Assembly: GCA_037178975.1 (NCBI GenBank)
Contig: JASJZH010000002.1
Location: 8,173,501 to 8,237,500, forward strand
Length of the DNA stretch: 64,000 nt
Direction: 5' to 3'
From: Oscheius tipulae
Lineage: Eukaryota > Nematoda > Chromadorea > Rhabditida > Rhabditidae
Within the stretch, counting starts at the first letter, position 1. Each line of letters opens with the position of its first letter. The notes under the pieces are model-generated. The model ran no database searches. It saw only the letters and a program-made list of their open reading frames with translations, and was not told the origin of the DNA. Shown here piece after piece: positions 34,586 to 48,400 of the stretch. The position numbers and the translations under genes are program-made.

Positions 34586-36422
34586 ATTCCCCTTTACCAA
34601 TACAGCAAAAAACACATTTCGGACGCAATAGTCCATTATCATATTTATATGTAGAGTCTCTTTTTCACGCTTCAAGCCCTGTTTTTCCGTTTCCCTCTCT
34701 CAGTCGTTTCTTAATCAGCTACTAATGATGCTGCTTCTCCTCTTCCTCTCACTTCGTCGAAAATAACAAGTTCTCTCTATGCACTTGTGTGTCTCTCCCA
34801 TATAATGTAGGCACTTCCGCGAGAGCAGGAAGATATAAGGAAATAATCTAATCTTGAGATCATTAGGTTCAGACCGGGTACTAAAACTTGTATGCGTGTG
34901 GTCTGAGGCAGATCCCCTTTTCGGCTTCGTTACTGGAGTGTAAAACTTTGAGAACAAAGTTTAGACTCGGAAGTCTTGTGATTCAGCTCAAAGTCAAAGG
35001 CTTCCCTTTTATCATCTTAGCTTTTTAAGCCTCAAATCCTTTTACAATACAGAGACAGAGACGTTTCTCTCCCCCATGACCTCGGTTATTACTGTTTCGG
35101 CGTAAGATATCACGCCTGTTAGTATTTCGGGACATGATTTATCCTCCCCCAATCTGTCACTTAACGATGACTGTACAAAGTGACTATCCCTGATCGTCTA
35201 TTTTCCCACCAGAAAACATTGTGCTCTATGTTCTCACAAATTAATGAAATGCCACGTGCATGTCCACTTCCTTCTGGCTTAGAAGCCCCCAGACATTCCA
35301 TAATTAACTTTCGTAATCGGCTCAAGAATTCTGATGTTTCAATCGTTTTCTCAGTGCAAATCGGCTCTTAACATAGGTCAAAATGTCGTCATTGAGCTGA
35401 TTTTCTTTAGTGGAGAGAAAAAAGACTACGTTTTTGTCCCCCGGTGTTCTTTGACTAACAAGCTTGTGCTCTGTACACATGGAAATTCTCTCAGAAGACC
35501 TAGTAGCTCACTTTCAGAGAACGAGGTGGCTCTGTCTTTCATTCTCTCTGACTTTCTGTCTTTCTGTCTTTCTGTCTTTCTGTCTCTCCATGTCTCTTTG
35601 TCTCTATGCTTCTGTGTACATTGTTTGATTGAAGCCTCTGCTGTAAACAGTGGGAAAACACTAGCAAAACACATGTTTTTCTCGGAACGTACAAATTTTC
35701 CATCCACAACTAGTATAACAATTACGCTTGTTCGATGGTCCACTGTCTCACTTCCAGGTAAACATGAAAACAATAGTTTCAAAGTGTGCAGCCTAACTTT
35801 TGGTGGTTGCTTTTGGGGTAAAAGACAGCAATTCCAAGATTTGGCATGGTCTGCAAAGTTGTAGAAAAACTTAAAAGCTACAACGTTGCAAAGCATCGAA
35901 AATTTGAAAAGTCTCCGACCAAAAATATGGTTATGGAGCCACTACACACCACTGAAGAGTGCGGTTCACAGTTTGGCGCACCTTTTTCTTGGCCAAAACA
36001 TGATTTTTAAGTTTTGCAATGTTCTGCAAAGTTGTAGAGGAGATCAAGATCTAAAACTTTGTAAAGCATTATGATTTGGGAAAATGTCATCCCGAAAATT
36101 ACTCCACATAAAGTTGCATCATGTCAGCCACCGATTTCCTCCAGCTTCCCATTTCCCCCAATCATTCCGTTTTGGCTCCTCTCCCCGTTTTCCTTATCAG
36201 TCAACCTACAGTAATTCTCCCCTTTTCCTACTGATCGAGACTGATCGCGACGTCGCGTGCGATTTTCAGCCAACTGAACTGGCAAGCCGCGAGCGACGGC
36301 TGCGACACCCGCTCGGACCGACTCATCGATTTTGCGGGTGCTGATTCAGCGGTTGGCTGGCTGGCTGGCTGGAGCGGCAGAGACCCCCGTGGCTGAATCA
36401 CCAGCAGGCGCCCCAGCAGTCC

Positions 36423-39400
36423 ATGGACTCATCGCAGGAGGGCGCGTTCAACGCCAGAAAGGCCACATTGAGCCTGGATTTGAAAGCAGCCGGTGGGTTT
36501 TCGAGTGGGCAGTTTACGTGCTAATTAGCTAGGCGGAGCTGTGAAATAATGATCTTGGTCAAAACGTTGAGACACTTAAGCGCTGAACGCCAATTAACAG
36601 AGGTCATTGGGGTTTTATGATGGGGACAGAGATTTATGAGAGACAGAGAGACTGAAATACAGAGACAAAGAGATAGAGAGACATAGATTCTTTCTATATC
36701 CCTATCGTACTATCTGTTGCCACAGATGCTGTTTTGTCCCCTGTTTTCTGTTGTGATATGATCTTTCCTTGTGTGAGAGAGGGAGACAGAGAGACAGAGA
36801 CTGGTCTATTTTCAGAATATATACAGTAAAAAGGTTGCAAAGTTCGATAGATTTACAATCTTATATGGATCTTTCGTGCTTTTCCTCTTCACTTACTCTT
36901 TCTTTATCTTCTTATTCGACATCTGCTTAGAAATTGTCACGTACAGCTAACTGCCTCGTACTCTCTCAATCTATTTCCATCCCCTGTTTCAATTTCACCA
37001 TACTCTAACAACTTCCCATATTCATCGAAATCTCATTTTGGTAACGTGTTGTGCAAAAGAGAGTATCTCGTGTAGATCTATTGTTCTCTCTCTCTCAAGC
37101 AGCCAAAGATAGCAGATACGCTTCCGAAACCGGTTCACACGTCGTGTGAACTAAAAATTTTGATGAAGGCAGTGATGTGTGTTACTTGATCCCAAATGAC
37201 CCGCATTTTCGGATCTAAGGAGCCAGATTTTGAGCTTGTGATGTTCAGTAATGTTGTAGCTCTGGATGTGGTCAACAACTTTGTAGAACATGAAAATTTT
37301 CAAAATGACTTTATCGTAGAGAAAAAACCCGCCGCACACCAAACGCGGTCAAAACAGAGAAGTCCCAAAGCGTACCTTATATGCGATTTTTCCGGCTCAA
37401 GGACAGATTTTTCAAATTTTTGATGTTTTACAAAGCTTTTGAAATTGTCTACAACTTTGCAGAACATCGCTAAGCTTGAAAATTGACTCTTGAGCCAATT
37501 TATTGCCCTCTTGCTTGAAAAGTCTCACCCGTACTGTCTCAGCAGCTAGATTTCAAATATGAGTCGCTCCCGTACCAACTCAGCAATACGTTCTATTTCG
37601 TTTTTCGATTCCTATTCTAAACGTTTCAAGCGGAAAAGTTCATTTCTTGTGTCAAAATGATTAGGTTGGCTAGGGTCACTCAGTTTTTGCCAGTCATGGG
37701 CGCATCTCAAAGCTTCGACCATCTATTTCTGAGCCCATATGCATTTTCATGTTTTTCAATGTTCTGCAAAGTCGTAGCACTTGATCAGCTCTACAACTTT
37801 GTAAAGTATCGCCACGTCTGAAACTGTTTGCTTGGGCTTGAAAATGAGGGTTCAAATGAAACAGTGTCTCAGTCATCGCGGGCTTTACAGAGTTCTCCTG
37901 CAGGAGAAGAGGAACTGTCATGTTCTTTTTTGTCATCAGGATCTCTGGTGTGCCCGCAACTATTTTGTGACTGCTGATAACCCCTAGTGTTGCCCTGTTT
38001 CTCTCATACCTCTCCTCTCGAAATGCGCTCTGCTGCCTTGTCAAACTGATGACTGCTAACACGGGACGAGTCATCCTCTCTCTCTCTCGGCGCTGAATGT
38101 TCCAATCTGTCTCTCCTTCTCGAGAGAAGGGGTGAATCGGTCAGAAGGGAATGAATCGGCTGTCTGAATCAGAATTGCCCGAATATTATCGATGCGATCA
38201 AAGAATAATGGAGATGCTTCTGAACTCTTTGGCACAGTCTGGAAAAGTGGCCACACATCCCACTCAAAGTAAACAGAAGGGTAGTCCGACGTTAAATTAC
38301 ATGTGTGCAGATAGTTTGACATGGCTTAAAAGTGAAATGGGATACTCGACGATGTAGCTATTTCTCTGTCTCTGTCCCTCTCCCGCGTGCCCCGAAGTCA
38401 AACTTTCACACGCGACCGTGTGGCTAATTCTTCCAAATAGAGCAAGAGAGATCGCCGTTGGTGCAAATAAAACAGTCGCGGGTGGTCGGGGGCTCACGAA
38501 CGTCCTTAGAAACACACTTCCGGTTCTAAACAAGACAATTTTCAGATGGCGGTCTGTCCCTCGCCTCGCCTGCAAAATCTCCACTCGAAAGTGCATTAGG
38601 TGAGTTATTATCCCTGCTCAGAGACCTGATATAATCCCACACCCTTGAACAGTCAAGTCAAAATATTTACGAATAATCAAATGAGATCTGCTCTCGATAA
38701 TATTTTGTTCTGAAAATTGTAATTGAGATCAAAATGCTGGCTGGAAGCTAAGTAGATCATGCGAAGCCTTAAGCCGATTTGCCGTATCTGTCTCTCTCTG
38801 TCTCACCGTCTCCCTGTCCCTCTGTCTCCTTCTATCTCTCTATCCCTCTTTTTCTCGGTCCCCTGTCTCTTGCTGTCTCTCTGTCTCTCTTTTGCACTAC
38901 AGACAACAAGGATCCCAGGTCTCGTCTTGCGTAAACTGCAGAAAAACTAATCATGACGGGGTCATTATTTCCCAGAAAATATACTATTTGTTTCAAAGCT
39001 CCACGTTCTCGCAGACCCTGGCTTGCACTTTATCACTCTGTCTATCTCGAATCTTTGACCCATTCCCTAAATTTTTTATTCGACTGACATTAGTACTATC
39101 TGTCTGCCATTTCCTAATCAAATCAGGAACTCGAATGGGAAATTGAGGTGAGATTGATCTCCGAACTTTAGGGTGGGAAAGTTGACGCCTTTTTTAGAAA
39201 AATCATACACATGACTTCAGAATACACTTAAGCAAAAACGGCAGCTGCTCTTTTTAATACTTTATTCGTGCCATTGAAAATTGACAGTGCGGAACTGTAA
39301 GCCGAGACAGTTTGCAGCTCAATTTGATAGTTCTAGTGAGAGTTAGAGAGACAGAGAGACATAAAACTTTCCAGACATTACTTATATGTTCTGCTCTTTC

Positions 39401-42400
39401 ATACTCTGACCCTATAACCTACTCCCAATCCTACCAAGTCTGCAAAGTTGGCATTTTACCTCGGTCCAGCCTAATCTCCTCTCTATCAGCCGTCTCAGAC
39501 GGCTTCGCCGTTCTTACCTTCAGTTTGCATCGGCGGCTGCGCCGCTTTGTAGTAACAAAAGGCTTCCAGTGTCTTCATCGGTACAAAAACCATGTTCTAG
39601 AGCGCACCCAAAGTTGCTTGCCATCGAATTTAGGCAATAACTGTTTCTGAACAACAAAACGCGCTTTAAATAGTAAAGATGTATATTCCAGTTCAACACT
39701 GACCTTTACCCAATTCTCACGGCAGAAATGCCGTTATATCAAATCTCGTGTCTTTTTTTCCCATCATACACTCTTCTTCGAAGACACACATATTTTCCAT
39801 TGGCAGCGAAGCCTCTCCTGCACTCCCTGAGAGCAAATTTCTTTGGGAATATTGCGATAATCGAAAGGGCAAGCTTGTTTTCCCTCATCTGGTAACCAAT
39901 AACCTAACTACAACCATGATATTTCCCTCAAATCTGTAGTCTAATTACGACGAATGCGACTAAGAGGCACGAACAAAAGAAATCAAAACTTGATTCCTGT
40001 CACTGTCACCCTCTCTTTAACCCTGTCCAATCACAAAAGATCTCTGCTTCCCAACCAAGCGACCTTTCTTGAATAAGTATATTTCTGAGTAGGTTAGAGT
40101 ACAAGTGACATTTAAACTTTCTGTATTGATGACCGTCCAGGTGAAATGAGGCAACACCTTTTTCATTTCAAGTATAATTGGTAAGATTTTTTCTCTCGTC
40201 TGCCCCTGCTCCGTAATCCAACGTTTATGCCTGTCAACACACAGACACAAACTAAGCCAATAAGTCGGCCTAAAACATGGATCCCGAGAAGATAAACTCT
40301 CGATTTATGCTGCTCCTTTTTTTCATATTAGTTCTTTCAATCTCACCTCATCCCTGTAGGTTCTTTTCCCAATATTGAGCCAGGCCAAGGTTGCCCCAAC
40401 ACAATCTCCCCAACTCCTTTAGACAGGCATTTTACAGCGCTTAATTTTCAAATGTCACCGAGCTCTTCCAGAATATCCAACTTTGTTTTGCTCGAAGCCG
40501 CTTATAGTCCTTTTTAACGAAGGGCGGCAGTGAGCTAATACTTTAAAAGTGGAGTGCAAAAGTCTCGCGAGGAGCTTACAGTAACCCGGGCTCATGCTGC
40601 CAGATTTTCGCTATTTTAGCGTGTTTGCAGCCTTTTTTTTCAGTTGTTTTGACATAGGCATCGAACTCAGTGCCTAAGAAAACTTGATAGCACATTTAAA
40701 AAATCTGCTAAAATCCTGCACAGGAAAATGGGGCTCTGCCCACCTAACTTACTCATCTCTAAACACTTTTCTTGCATATTTTCTCCTAATTTTGGTGTCA
40801 AGTAGGTTTAATCATGCCTGGAAAAAGTGCGGGAAACAGTAAAAATTCAAAATTTTGGATAATTCTTCTTCGTGCGCAAACCCTGAGCCGCCAGCGTTCA
40901 AATTTAGGTACCGCTCTTCGTTGGAAACAGGCTATACCTTGGTGGTGTAATAGCAACGCGCTCGCTTCTCTTTAAAACCTCCCGCGTTCGAGTCCGTGTA
41001 GAGTTTTTTTTTGTTTTTCTCGCATAACATACGAACATATGGTTTTTCTTTAATAGAAAGAATGGTGTTTGGTGTGAACAGTCAGACGATCACTTCCGCT
41101 TATGAAGTAGTGATTAGAACTGGCACCTGCTCCCATCAAAATTCTGGGCGTACCGGGTAGACGTAGAAATTAATGTGAGAATATTGTTAATCATCGAGGA
41201 GATAATAGTTTAAAAAAATCGAGTGTATACAAATTCTCTCAATAAAATATTGCTAACATATAGTGAGAGCAACAGCTTCCAATCTTGAAATTCGGCGCGC
41301 CAAATCCTACACTTTCCTTCTCTTTTCGTGTTCAAGAACCAATTTTTGCCGTATTTGATGTTCTAAAATCTGTAGGGCAGATCGAAAACTAGCTTTGCAG
41401 AACATGGCAAAGGCAGTAAAGGAGAACTTGGCCCTGAAAAATCAGATTCGATGAATAGTCTGCTTACTCCTCTCGAGAACCGAAAGATTAGTGTTATATT
41501 AGCCTCAAAGTGTCATCAGTGAAGACGTAATGAAAACAGTCAGCGTAGGCAGGCTTAGTGGGCTCTCCAACTTAAAAACGATCACGACATGTTTTCTCTC
41601 TGTCTGCAGATGGGAGAGGATCAAAGAACCACAAGTTGATAGTCTTCCTGAATCGCTGGCTAATGACAAAACTGGGGTCTGTTTGCTACGTCTCGAGGAT
41701 GAAAAATAGGATTTTCGATCCGGTACGAAGGTTCCAGACTGTTCTTTTATATCTGACCTTAGGCTGTGTCTCTGTCTCTCTCTCTCTGTCTTTATGTCTC
41801 TCCGTCTCTGTCTTTCAGTATTTCAGTATTTTAGCCTCTCTGCTTCTCTATCTCTCTGTTTCTCTGGTTCTTTGTCTCTCTTGACTACTTAGTCACCCAA
41901 CTGACTCGTGCAACATCGCATCTTATCTGGCCAGACATGTGTCACGTCCATTTGGCCAAAGATTGCGCGCACGTCTGCTCTGGGATAAAAAGTACGTGGC
42001 TTGAACCTCGTCCTAGTTCGCGGAGAATATACCTTGTTTTCTTCCTTATTTAAGGTTGTTGTCAGCGGAAGTAATACTCACACATTTGACGCTCTATTGC
42101 ATAGAACACGTATACATTCGGGCTTCCGTAAATCTTCATCACTTCCTGCATCAGAACACAATTTTCGCGATCAAGATGTTATTTTCCGGCTTACAATCCG
42201 TACGGGCGAGTCCTTTCAGAAGCAACTCCTTCTGAAATGGAATGAAATCTCTTAACCGGCTATTTTGAGATTTAAAGCAAGACTTTGCAGCCTAGCGCTG
42301 TTCTACAGTTGTATTGTTCAAAAACAGTTATTCCCTAAATTGGGTGCCAAGCCAACTTTGGGTGCGCTTTAGAACTCTGTTTTTGTCCCAAAATGAAGTC

Positions 42401-45400
42401 ACTGGGAGCCTTTTGTTACTACGGAGACGGCTGGTAACTTTGTAAAGCATCGTGAAACTTAACAATTGGGCCTTGGGTTCAAAATTGCCGACAGAAGTTT
42501 CTAATTGGGCGCGCCACAATGTTAGTAACTGCAATGTGCATGCTTGCGCACCAGTTTGCGGGAGTAAAATCTCATTTTTTAACTTTTTTAAGGTTTTGTG
42601 AAATTGAAGATAATTATCTGCTCGACAACTTTCTAAAACATCAAAAGTTCAAAGAATAGGGTCTTGTGCCCGGAAATGCCATGTCCCGGATAGAGCGAGC
42701 CGCAGTACAAAATTTCTGTAAATGGAGTCTTTTGGCAAATTTGTTACATCATTTGTCCACTGGTACCATTACTTGAGACCAACATTTCCAATTTTTGGTC
42801 TTTCCCTGCTCTTTCTCCCTCAATCGGAGACACCAAGTTGACATTTTCCACGATGAGTCACCCCCTCTTGTTGACGAGTCGGTTATCCGACAGCCAAAAT
42901 GACACATTTGGTCTTTTTCCAGATGTTTCGTTTTCCCCTCTCGGAGGAAGAACCTAGTGCAAAATTGATTAGTTGACCATCTGACCATCTCCTCTTGTTT
43001 CAGGTTTAGATCTGAAGTCTTTTCGATAGTTGCTCATCCCTACTATCCCATGTATTCCCAGCATTTTGGGCCAAAGAATCGAACTTTTAGCTTCACGATG
43101 TTCCGAAAAGTAGCTTTTGGTTTAATCTATAACTTCGTAGAACATGATAAAACCTAAAAATCACCTCTAGAGCCCTAAATTTGAGATATAAGAGTGCCAT
43201 GGTTGGCTACTAAGTGTTTACTATATTGCTGTTCCTTCGTCCACATGTTGACAACAATCAGTTGAACAGAACTGTTTTCTTCAGTCTCTGGCTGGTCATC
43301 TATCTTTCTTCTTTCTCATGGTTAGAACTGTCTCTCTGTCTCCCTATGTCTATCAGTCATGGTGATCCAGAGCCACCCTCCTTATGCCACATACCACTGG
43401 GTCCTAATACTTTTTGCGTAATACGGACTGTTTGCTTAGTTTGCTGTTTGAGTTAGTTTGCTGCGTTCGCAGAAGAAAGTCGCTTCCTTCCGCGTCTCTA
43501 ATTGAAGACAGTAGACTACTCTCGCCCATCAGTAGCCTGGACAACCTGGTGGCGCTACATGTCCGAATTGCTCCGTCTAAGGATCGGATCGCTGAATTGC
43601 CGAACGCTACGAACAGACGCCCGTCTTGCTGAGCTGAACGATGCTCTACACGACGTCGACTTTGATGTGATTGCTCTAAGCGAGGTCAAAAGAAGCAAGC
43701 CAAATCGTGCAATCGACAGAACATCTGCTGCTACATGACGGTCAGACCGGATTCATCGTGAACAGAAGATGGTCTTCATGCGACGATTTTGCAACAAGAT
43801 GTGGCGAGAACTGGGTACAGATGGCTAAGGTGGATCCCGACAGCTTCAGACAGAGCAAAATGCGACATATCGAAATGATATGATAATCGTAAATAAATAA
43901 ATACGGACTGAATAGTTTATTTACTCGTTATTCGTAGAGAATCTAGTTATTTTCCTTCTCTCTGTCTCGTTGCTCCTTGATCTTCCGAGAAATGATGTCT
44001 TTGACTCTTTACATTAATCTGAAAGAGAGTAGAGGATGAGCTGGCGGGGACAGCGTGGAGCTCTTGAATTAACACTCTCGCATCATTTTTGTTGTCTCGA
44101 GTATTGAGGGACAGCCCCTCAGTTCTTGTCACTTCTTTCAGACAGTGACAGAGAGACAGAGACAGGTAGTGATTATTCAATTATGAGATCTGTTTCTGCC
44201 CGAATACTCTCGAAAACTTCCTCTCTTAGTACTACTGGTCTATTTCTGAAACTGTTGTCGTACTCCCACAAATTGCATGTTATCCGTCGTCTGTTCCCGG
44301 TCTCAGTACAAAACAGACTCTTTCTAATGAACAACATAGTCAACTACTATTTTTCAGCTGTCGGCAACAGTATGGAAATCACGGCAGCTCAGAAGCAGTA
44401 TGCTCAAGGATTCTTTGGTGAGTCTTAAGTACAGATTGGCTGTTCTCTGCATTAGATTAATGCTTTGGCTCCGGATAGAAAGGGCTGACTCATATCCCTC
44501 TTCTGACATCGCGTAAGCCTCTTCTGACTCAGTGCAGTTCTTTCTTCCTCGACTACGGCCTCTCTTTTACTGTCTCTGTCTCAGTTTCTTTGTCTCTCTG
44601 TCACTAGGTCTCTCAGTTTCTTTGTCTCTTTGTCTCTAAATCTCTCTGTCTCTTTCTATCTTTCTGTCTTTCTATACTTCTATCTCACTGTCTCCATGTA
44701 AAGTTGAAAAATTGCAACATTAGTATCTCATAGCTTGCTTTTCTTTCTTGTCTATATCCCCTCAGAATAGATTCCCCCTGTCTCTCATTCTCAGTCTCTC
44801 TCTTCTACGGATGAGTCAGTCTCTTTGCTGCCTAGCAACCTAAGAAACCCACGCGAATCAGACGGAAAAACAAGGCAATTTTTCTCAATTGCTGCTTGGT
44901 GAGCTGTCGCATTTGCTGTATACTGACTGTCTCTCTGTCTCTCTATTTCTCTATTTCTCTATCTCTCTGTCTCTCACTTCCTCGTCTACTCAATGAGTCA
45001 ACAGGCTCACATTTTACGCAGCTCTCAAGTCTGTCCCCCAGAGTAAACACCATCTCCAGCTGGTGCTAGGATATAGGTTGGGGACTGACAGTGGGTAGTA
45101 AGAACGGAGACTGTTCCCATGGTCAGCTCGCGTGTCTCCAGGTGTTCGTGACTCATTGGGAAAGGGAAAGACAGAGAGAGGAGGCTGAGAGTTGACTATA
45201 CCAGGGGCGGGTATAGTCATCTCGCCATCCTCTTAGATTCGTCCACAGTCCAGCTACCCTCCGAATCTGTCCAGGTTGTATGAGTTGACAGCATCAACAG
45301 AAAGACAGAGCGCGTCGCTTTCCCACTCTGTCGCCTTTTCATCTTCATTTTGGTATCAGGACTTCATTTTTCGGCCTTACTATGCTCTGCAAAGCTGTAG

Positions 45401-48400
45401 CTCTTGATCCGGCCTAAAACTTTGTAGGACATCGCAAAGCAGATAAACGACTCCTTGAGGTCTTAAAATAGGTATGGAAGACGGGCGCGCCATGAGCCCA
45501 CGTCCTCTGTGATCTTACAAGGATCTACAAAATCTTTGCTGTGAGCCTAACAGCGCAAAAATTCTTTTTTCAGACGCGCTTCGAAGTGTCCACAATCTGA
45601 ACAACTTTGAGTTTGACAACAAGAAGACGGCTCTGCTCAGTCCCGGCTACGTGGTGCCGGCAATAATCGGAGGTACGGAGCTGGCTTCGCCCTTTGCCAC
45701 GACTCCGACCTCAAATAGGTAACAAACTTTTTTTGTGATTTCAACCCGGATCAAAATCGCGCCAAAACAGAGATCTCACGGTCGGCTGACCTTCACCCGG
45801 GAATGATCTCTCCCTCTCTCTCGAATCTATCAATTTCAGAGAGCTACAGGCTATCCTACAGGCTATGGTACAGACCCCTTTGGGACAACCCGCCACAGCT
45901 ACTCATTCAACGGGATTCCCGAACGCCTTTTCGACTATCATTTCCGGACCTTCTGTTTCCACGGCAGCTCCGTCGACTTCAGTCTCTAACGGAAGCTCGG
46001 AGGGAACTTTGAGTGGATTGAAGGTTAGCTAGAGACAAAAAGATGGATAAACAGGGAGACCAGATACAGAGAAATGCAGAGAGACAAAGGGACAGAGAGA
46101 CAGTGAGACCAGAGACAGAGTGACAGAGAGATAGAGGCACTCCCCTCTGCCAAAAAGCTATTGTAAACTGAACTCAGACTATCTAGGACGTGAGAAAGAG
46201 TGACTGCAAACAGGAGACTACACAATGAGTGTCCGTGTGACAGAGACTGATTCACCATCCGGATAATCGGGGGCCTGACTCACCCCCCATAGGGTCAACA
46301 CAAAAACAAACTAATGTACCAAGGAAACTGAGCTTTCAGATGGATATCAAGCAAGAACTCTCGGATGACTCTAACGACACTATGTCCGATACCATGTCAA
46401 GGAGCTCGTCCGTCATGAACAGCTCGAACCATGGCTTGGGGTGAGTTTCGACGGGGAATCGGGGCTGTTTCAACGTGGTAGTCGGGTGACTGGCAGTGAG
46501 TCAGACTGGCATCTTGTTCCTCCACCCCGAATAACTGCCCCTGTCTGTCTCTTTCGCCCCCCGCGCGAGACCACAAGGCGTTATTTCCTGACTATTCACA
46601 GACAGAGGCACCTATTCCTAACAGTTTTCTCTTGGCCATGATCATGGACTATCGTCGGAGACAGTAAGTACACTATGTCTATCTCTAGAAAATTGAAGCT
46701 CCCTGTCATTTCGTTGTCAGTTTCTTTCAAATGTCCCTGTCAGCTACCAAATGCCAACGAGAACATCTTGACTACTTTGCTTGGGCTCAACTTTTCGGAT
46801 CCACATCAGCTTTCTAGTCCTATCTCACCCGTACTCTCTCGACAAAACAAACCGCATTGACGTGGAAGATAAGACAGTACGGGGGAGACAATCCTAAACG
46901 AATGTCCTCTTGCAATGGAAGCGCGTCTCCTGACCGGTAGTTTCTGTATTGAAATCTTGGTTTCCCAGGTCAGTGATGTTCTTGCTTTTGATCTGCTCTA
47001 CAACTTTGTAGAAGTTTGTAAATTCGAAAAAACGTGTCTTCGGTCTGAAATACTGCACTCTTCCGTAGACCCCTTTCTCCTCAAGGATGCCCGTTTGCCC
47101 ATGCTTGGTCTCCCTCTTTCCGATCTCTGTTTGTGTTGCTTGGACTATGGGTCTGATTGTGCAGCTCACAAAAGAACCAGCCGCCAAGATTAATACCATA
47201 ACGGCTTTGATGGCATTGCGCGACTGTACAGCTGTCTTCGATTTAATTGGTTTGAGAGGTTCAAACTATTCTATGTGTGATTACAACAAAAATATAAACA
47301 AGTGTGTTTCTGTCTCCTTGTCTCTGTGTCCCTCTGCTGCTCTGTCTCTCTGTCTCTTTGTCTCACTGCCTCTCTGCTTCTCTGTCCCTCTGCTCTTCAG
47401 TCTATATATTTCTCTCCCTCTGTCCCTCTGTCTCTAGATCTCTCTGTCTCTCTGTCTCTCTGTCCGTCTCCCAATGTCTTGCTCCTAGTTCCCATTTTAT
47501 AGCCCTACTCCCCTATGCTAACACATTGCTCGTGGATGGTCCGATCGTCTTGTACGCGTTGCATCGATTTGCCGTCCTGAGGCGTTGAGTCACGCCCCCG
47601 CCTTCAACGGGCACCCCACCTAGCTCGCGTGGTCGACACCATACCGTACCCCCTTCTCGATGTTCCCCTCCGGCAGCGCCCAGGCTCCGTCCGGTCCTCA
47701 GGGATACCTTCACCAGGATCTCTACGATCCCATGCATACTCCGAGCTATAACTTTTCGCTGATGCAGCCGAATTTTGGCATGCAGTCACCGAGCACCCCG
47801 GCCGTCGGACTGGGACGTCCTCTCAACACCTATGAGTAAGTCCTGTAAGGGGAAGGGCCTTCCTTTGTTGGCGATTAGTCGCTCCGGCTATGAGCTGGCA
47901 ATGTTTGACGAAGAGATGCCTGATTCAGAAGGAGTTCTTCGTAAGGGCTCTGGGCTTCTTGTAACGGTTGGAGTCAGAGTAGGGGTGGCTTGAATCTTCT
48001 TGACTTCTTTCCTCGTGTTCAAAGTTCTAAAACTGGCAAATTCCAGACAGTTTTCTATGAGCTATCTAGTATTCAGACTATCTTCTCTTCAAACTAAGTT
48101 TTTATTTTGATGTCTCTCGCAGACGGCTATGAGCCCTTGCGTAGCTCAGAGCCGATCAAAATCAAATTGCAACACCTCCAGCTTGTCCGATTCCTGCTCT
48201 ACATTCTTAGGCAGGCTACTTCCTTTTTTGTTCTAGAATCTTCTCCCTCCAACGCTACATGTTTATAGACAGACTGTAACCTCTGCTGTCAGTGACGCTG
48301 ACTAATACCACGTCTGTTAAACTATACCGTGACTATGTTTAGCAATTCAGAGCGGGGGCTCATTTGTGTAGGAGACGTGAGCTGATTGTAACACTGGTGA

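Larger units (their letters stand above)
31750..36240. other. Gene-poor repeat-rich stretch
   Basis: No supported gene lies here apart from the lectin relic B. It contains the palindrome at 32682-32733, a CTGTCTCT array at about 34497-34590, another at 35540-35610, and hairpin-repeat copies at about 35845-35895 and 36015-36075. The 176-aa ORF at 35334-35864 is formed partly by the microsatellite and is not called. Confidence 0.5.
36493..44357. other. 7.9-kb first intron of jun
   Basis: No coding exon is recognised. It contains hairpin-repeat copies at about 37238, 37420, 37755, 41355, 42420, 42595 and 43095. It also has CTGTCTCT arrays at about 38785-38900 and 41766-41882, a tRNA-like sequence at 40937-41010 and a LINE fragment at 43555-43905. 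If exon 1 is mis-assigned, this would instead be an intergenic region. Confidence 0.5.

Noticed and set aside
35334-35864. 176-codon plus ORF
   Set aside because: Its middle is translated CTGTCTTT microsatellite and its end lies in a hairpin-repeat copy. No family signature or splice logic.
40937-41015. A functional tRNA gene
   Set aside because: The B-box and T-run are good, but the acceptor, anticodon and T stems do not pair, so I list it as a repeat or pseudogene.
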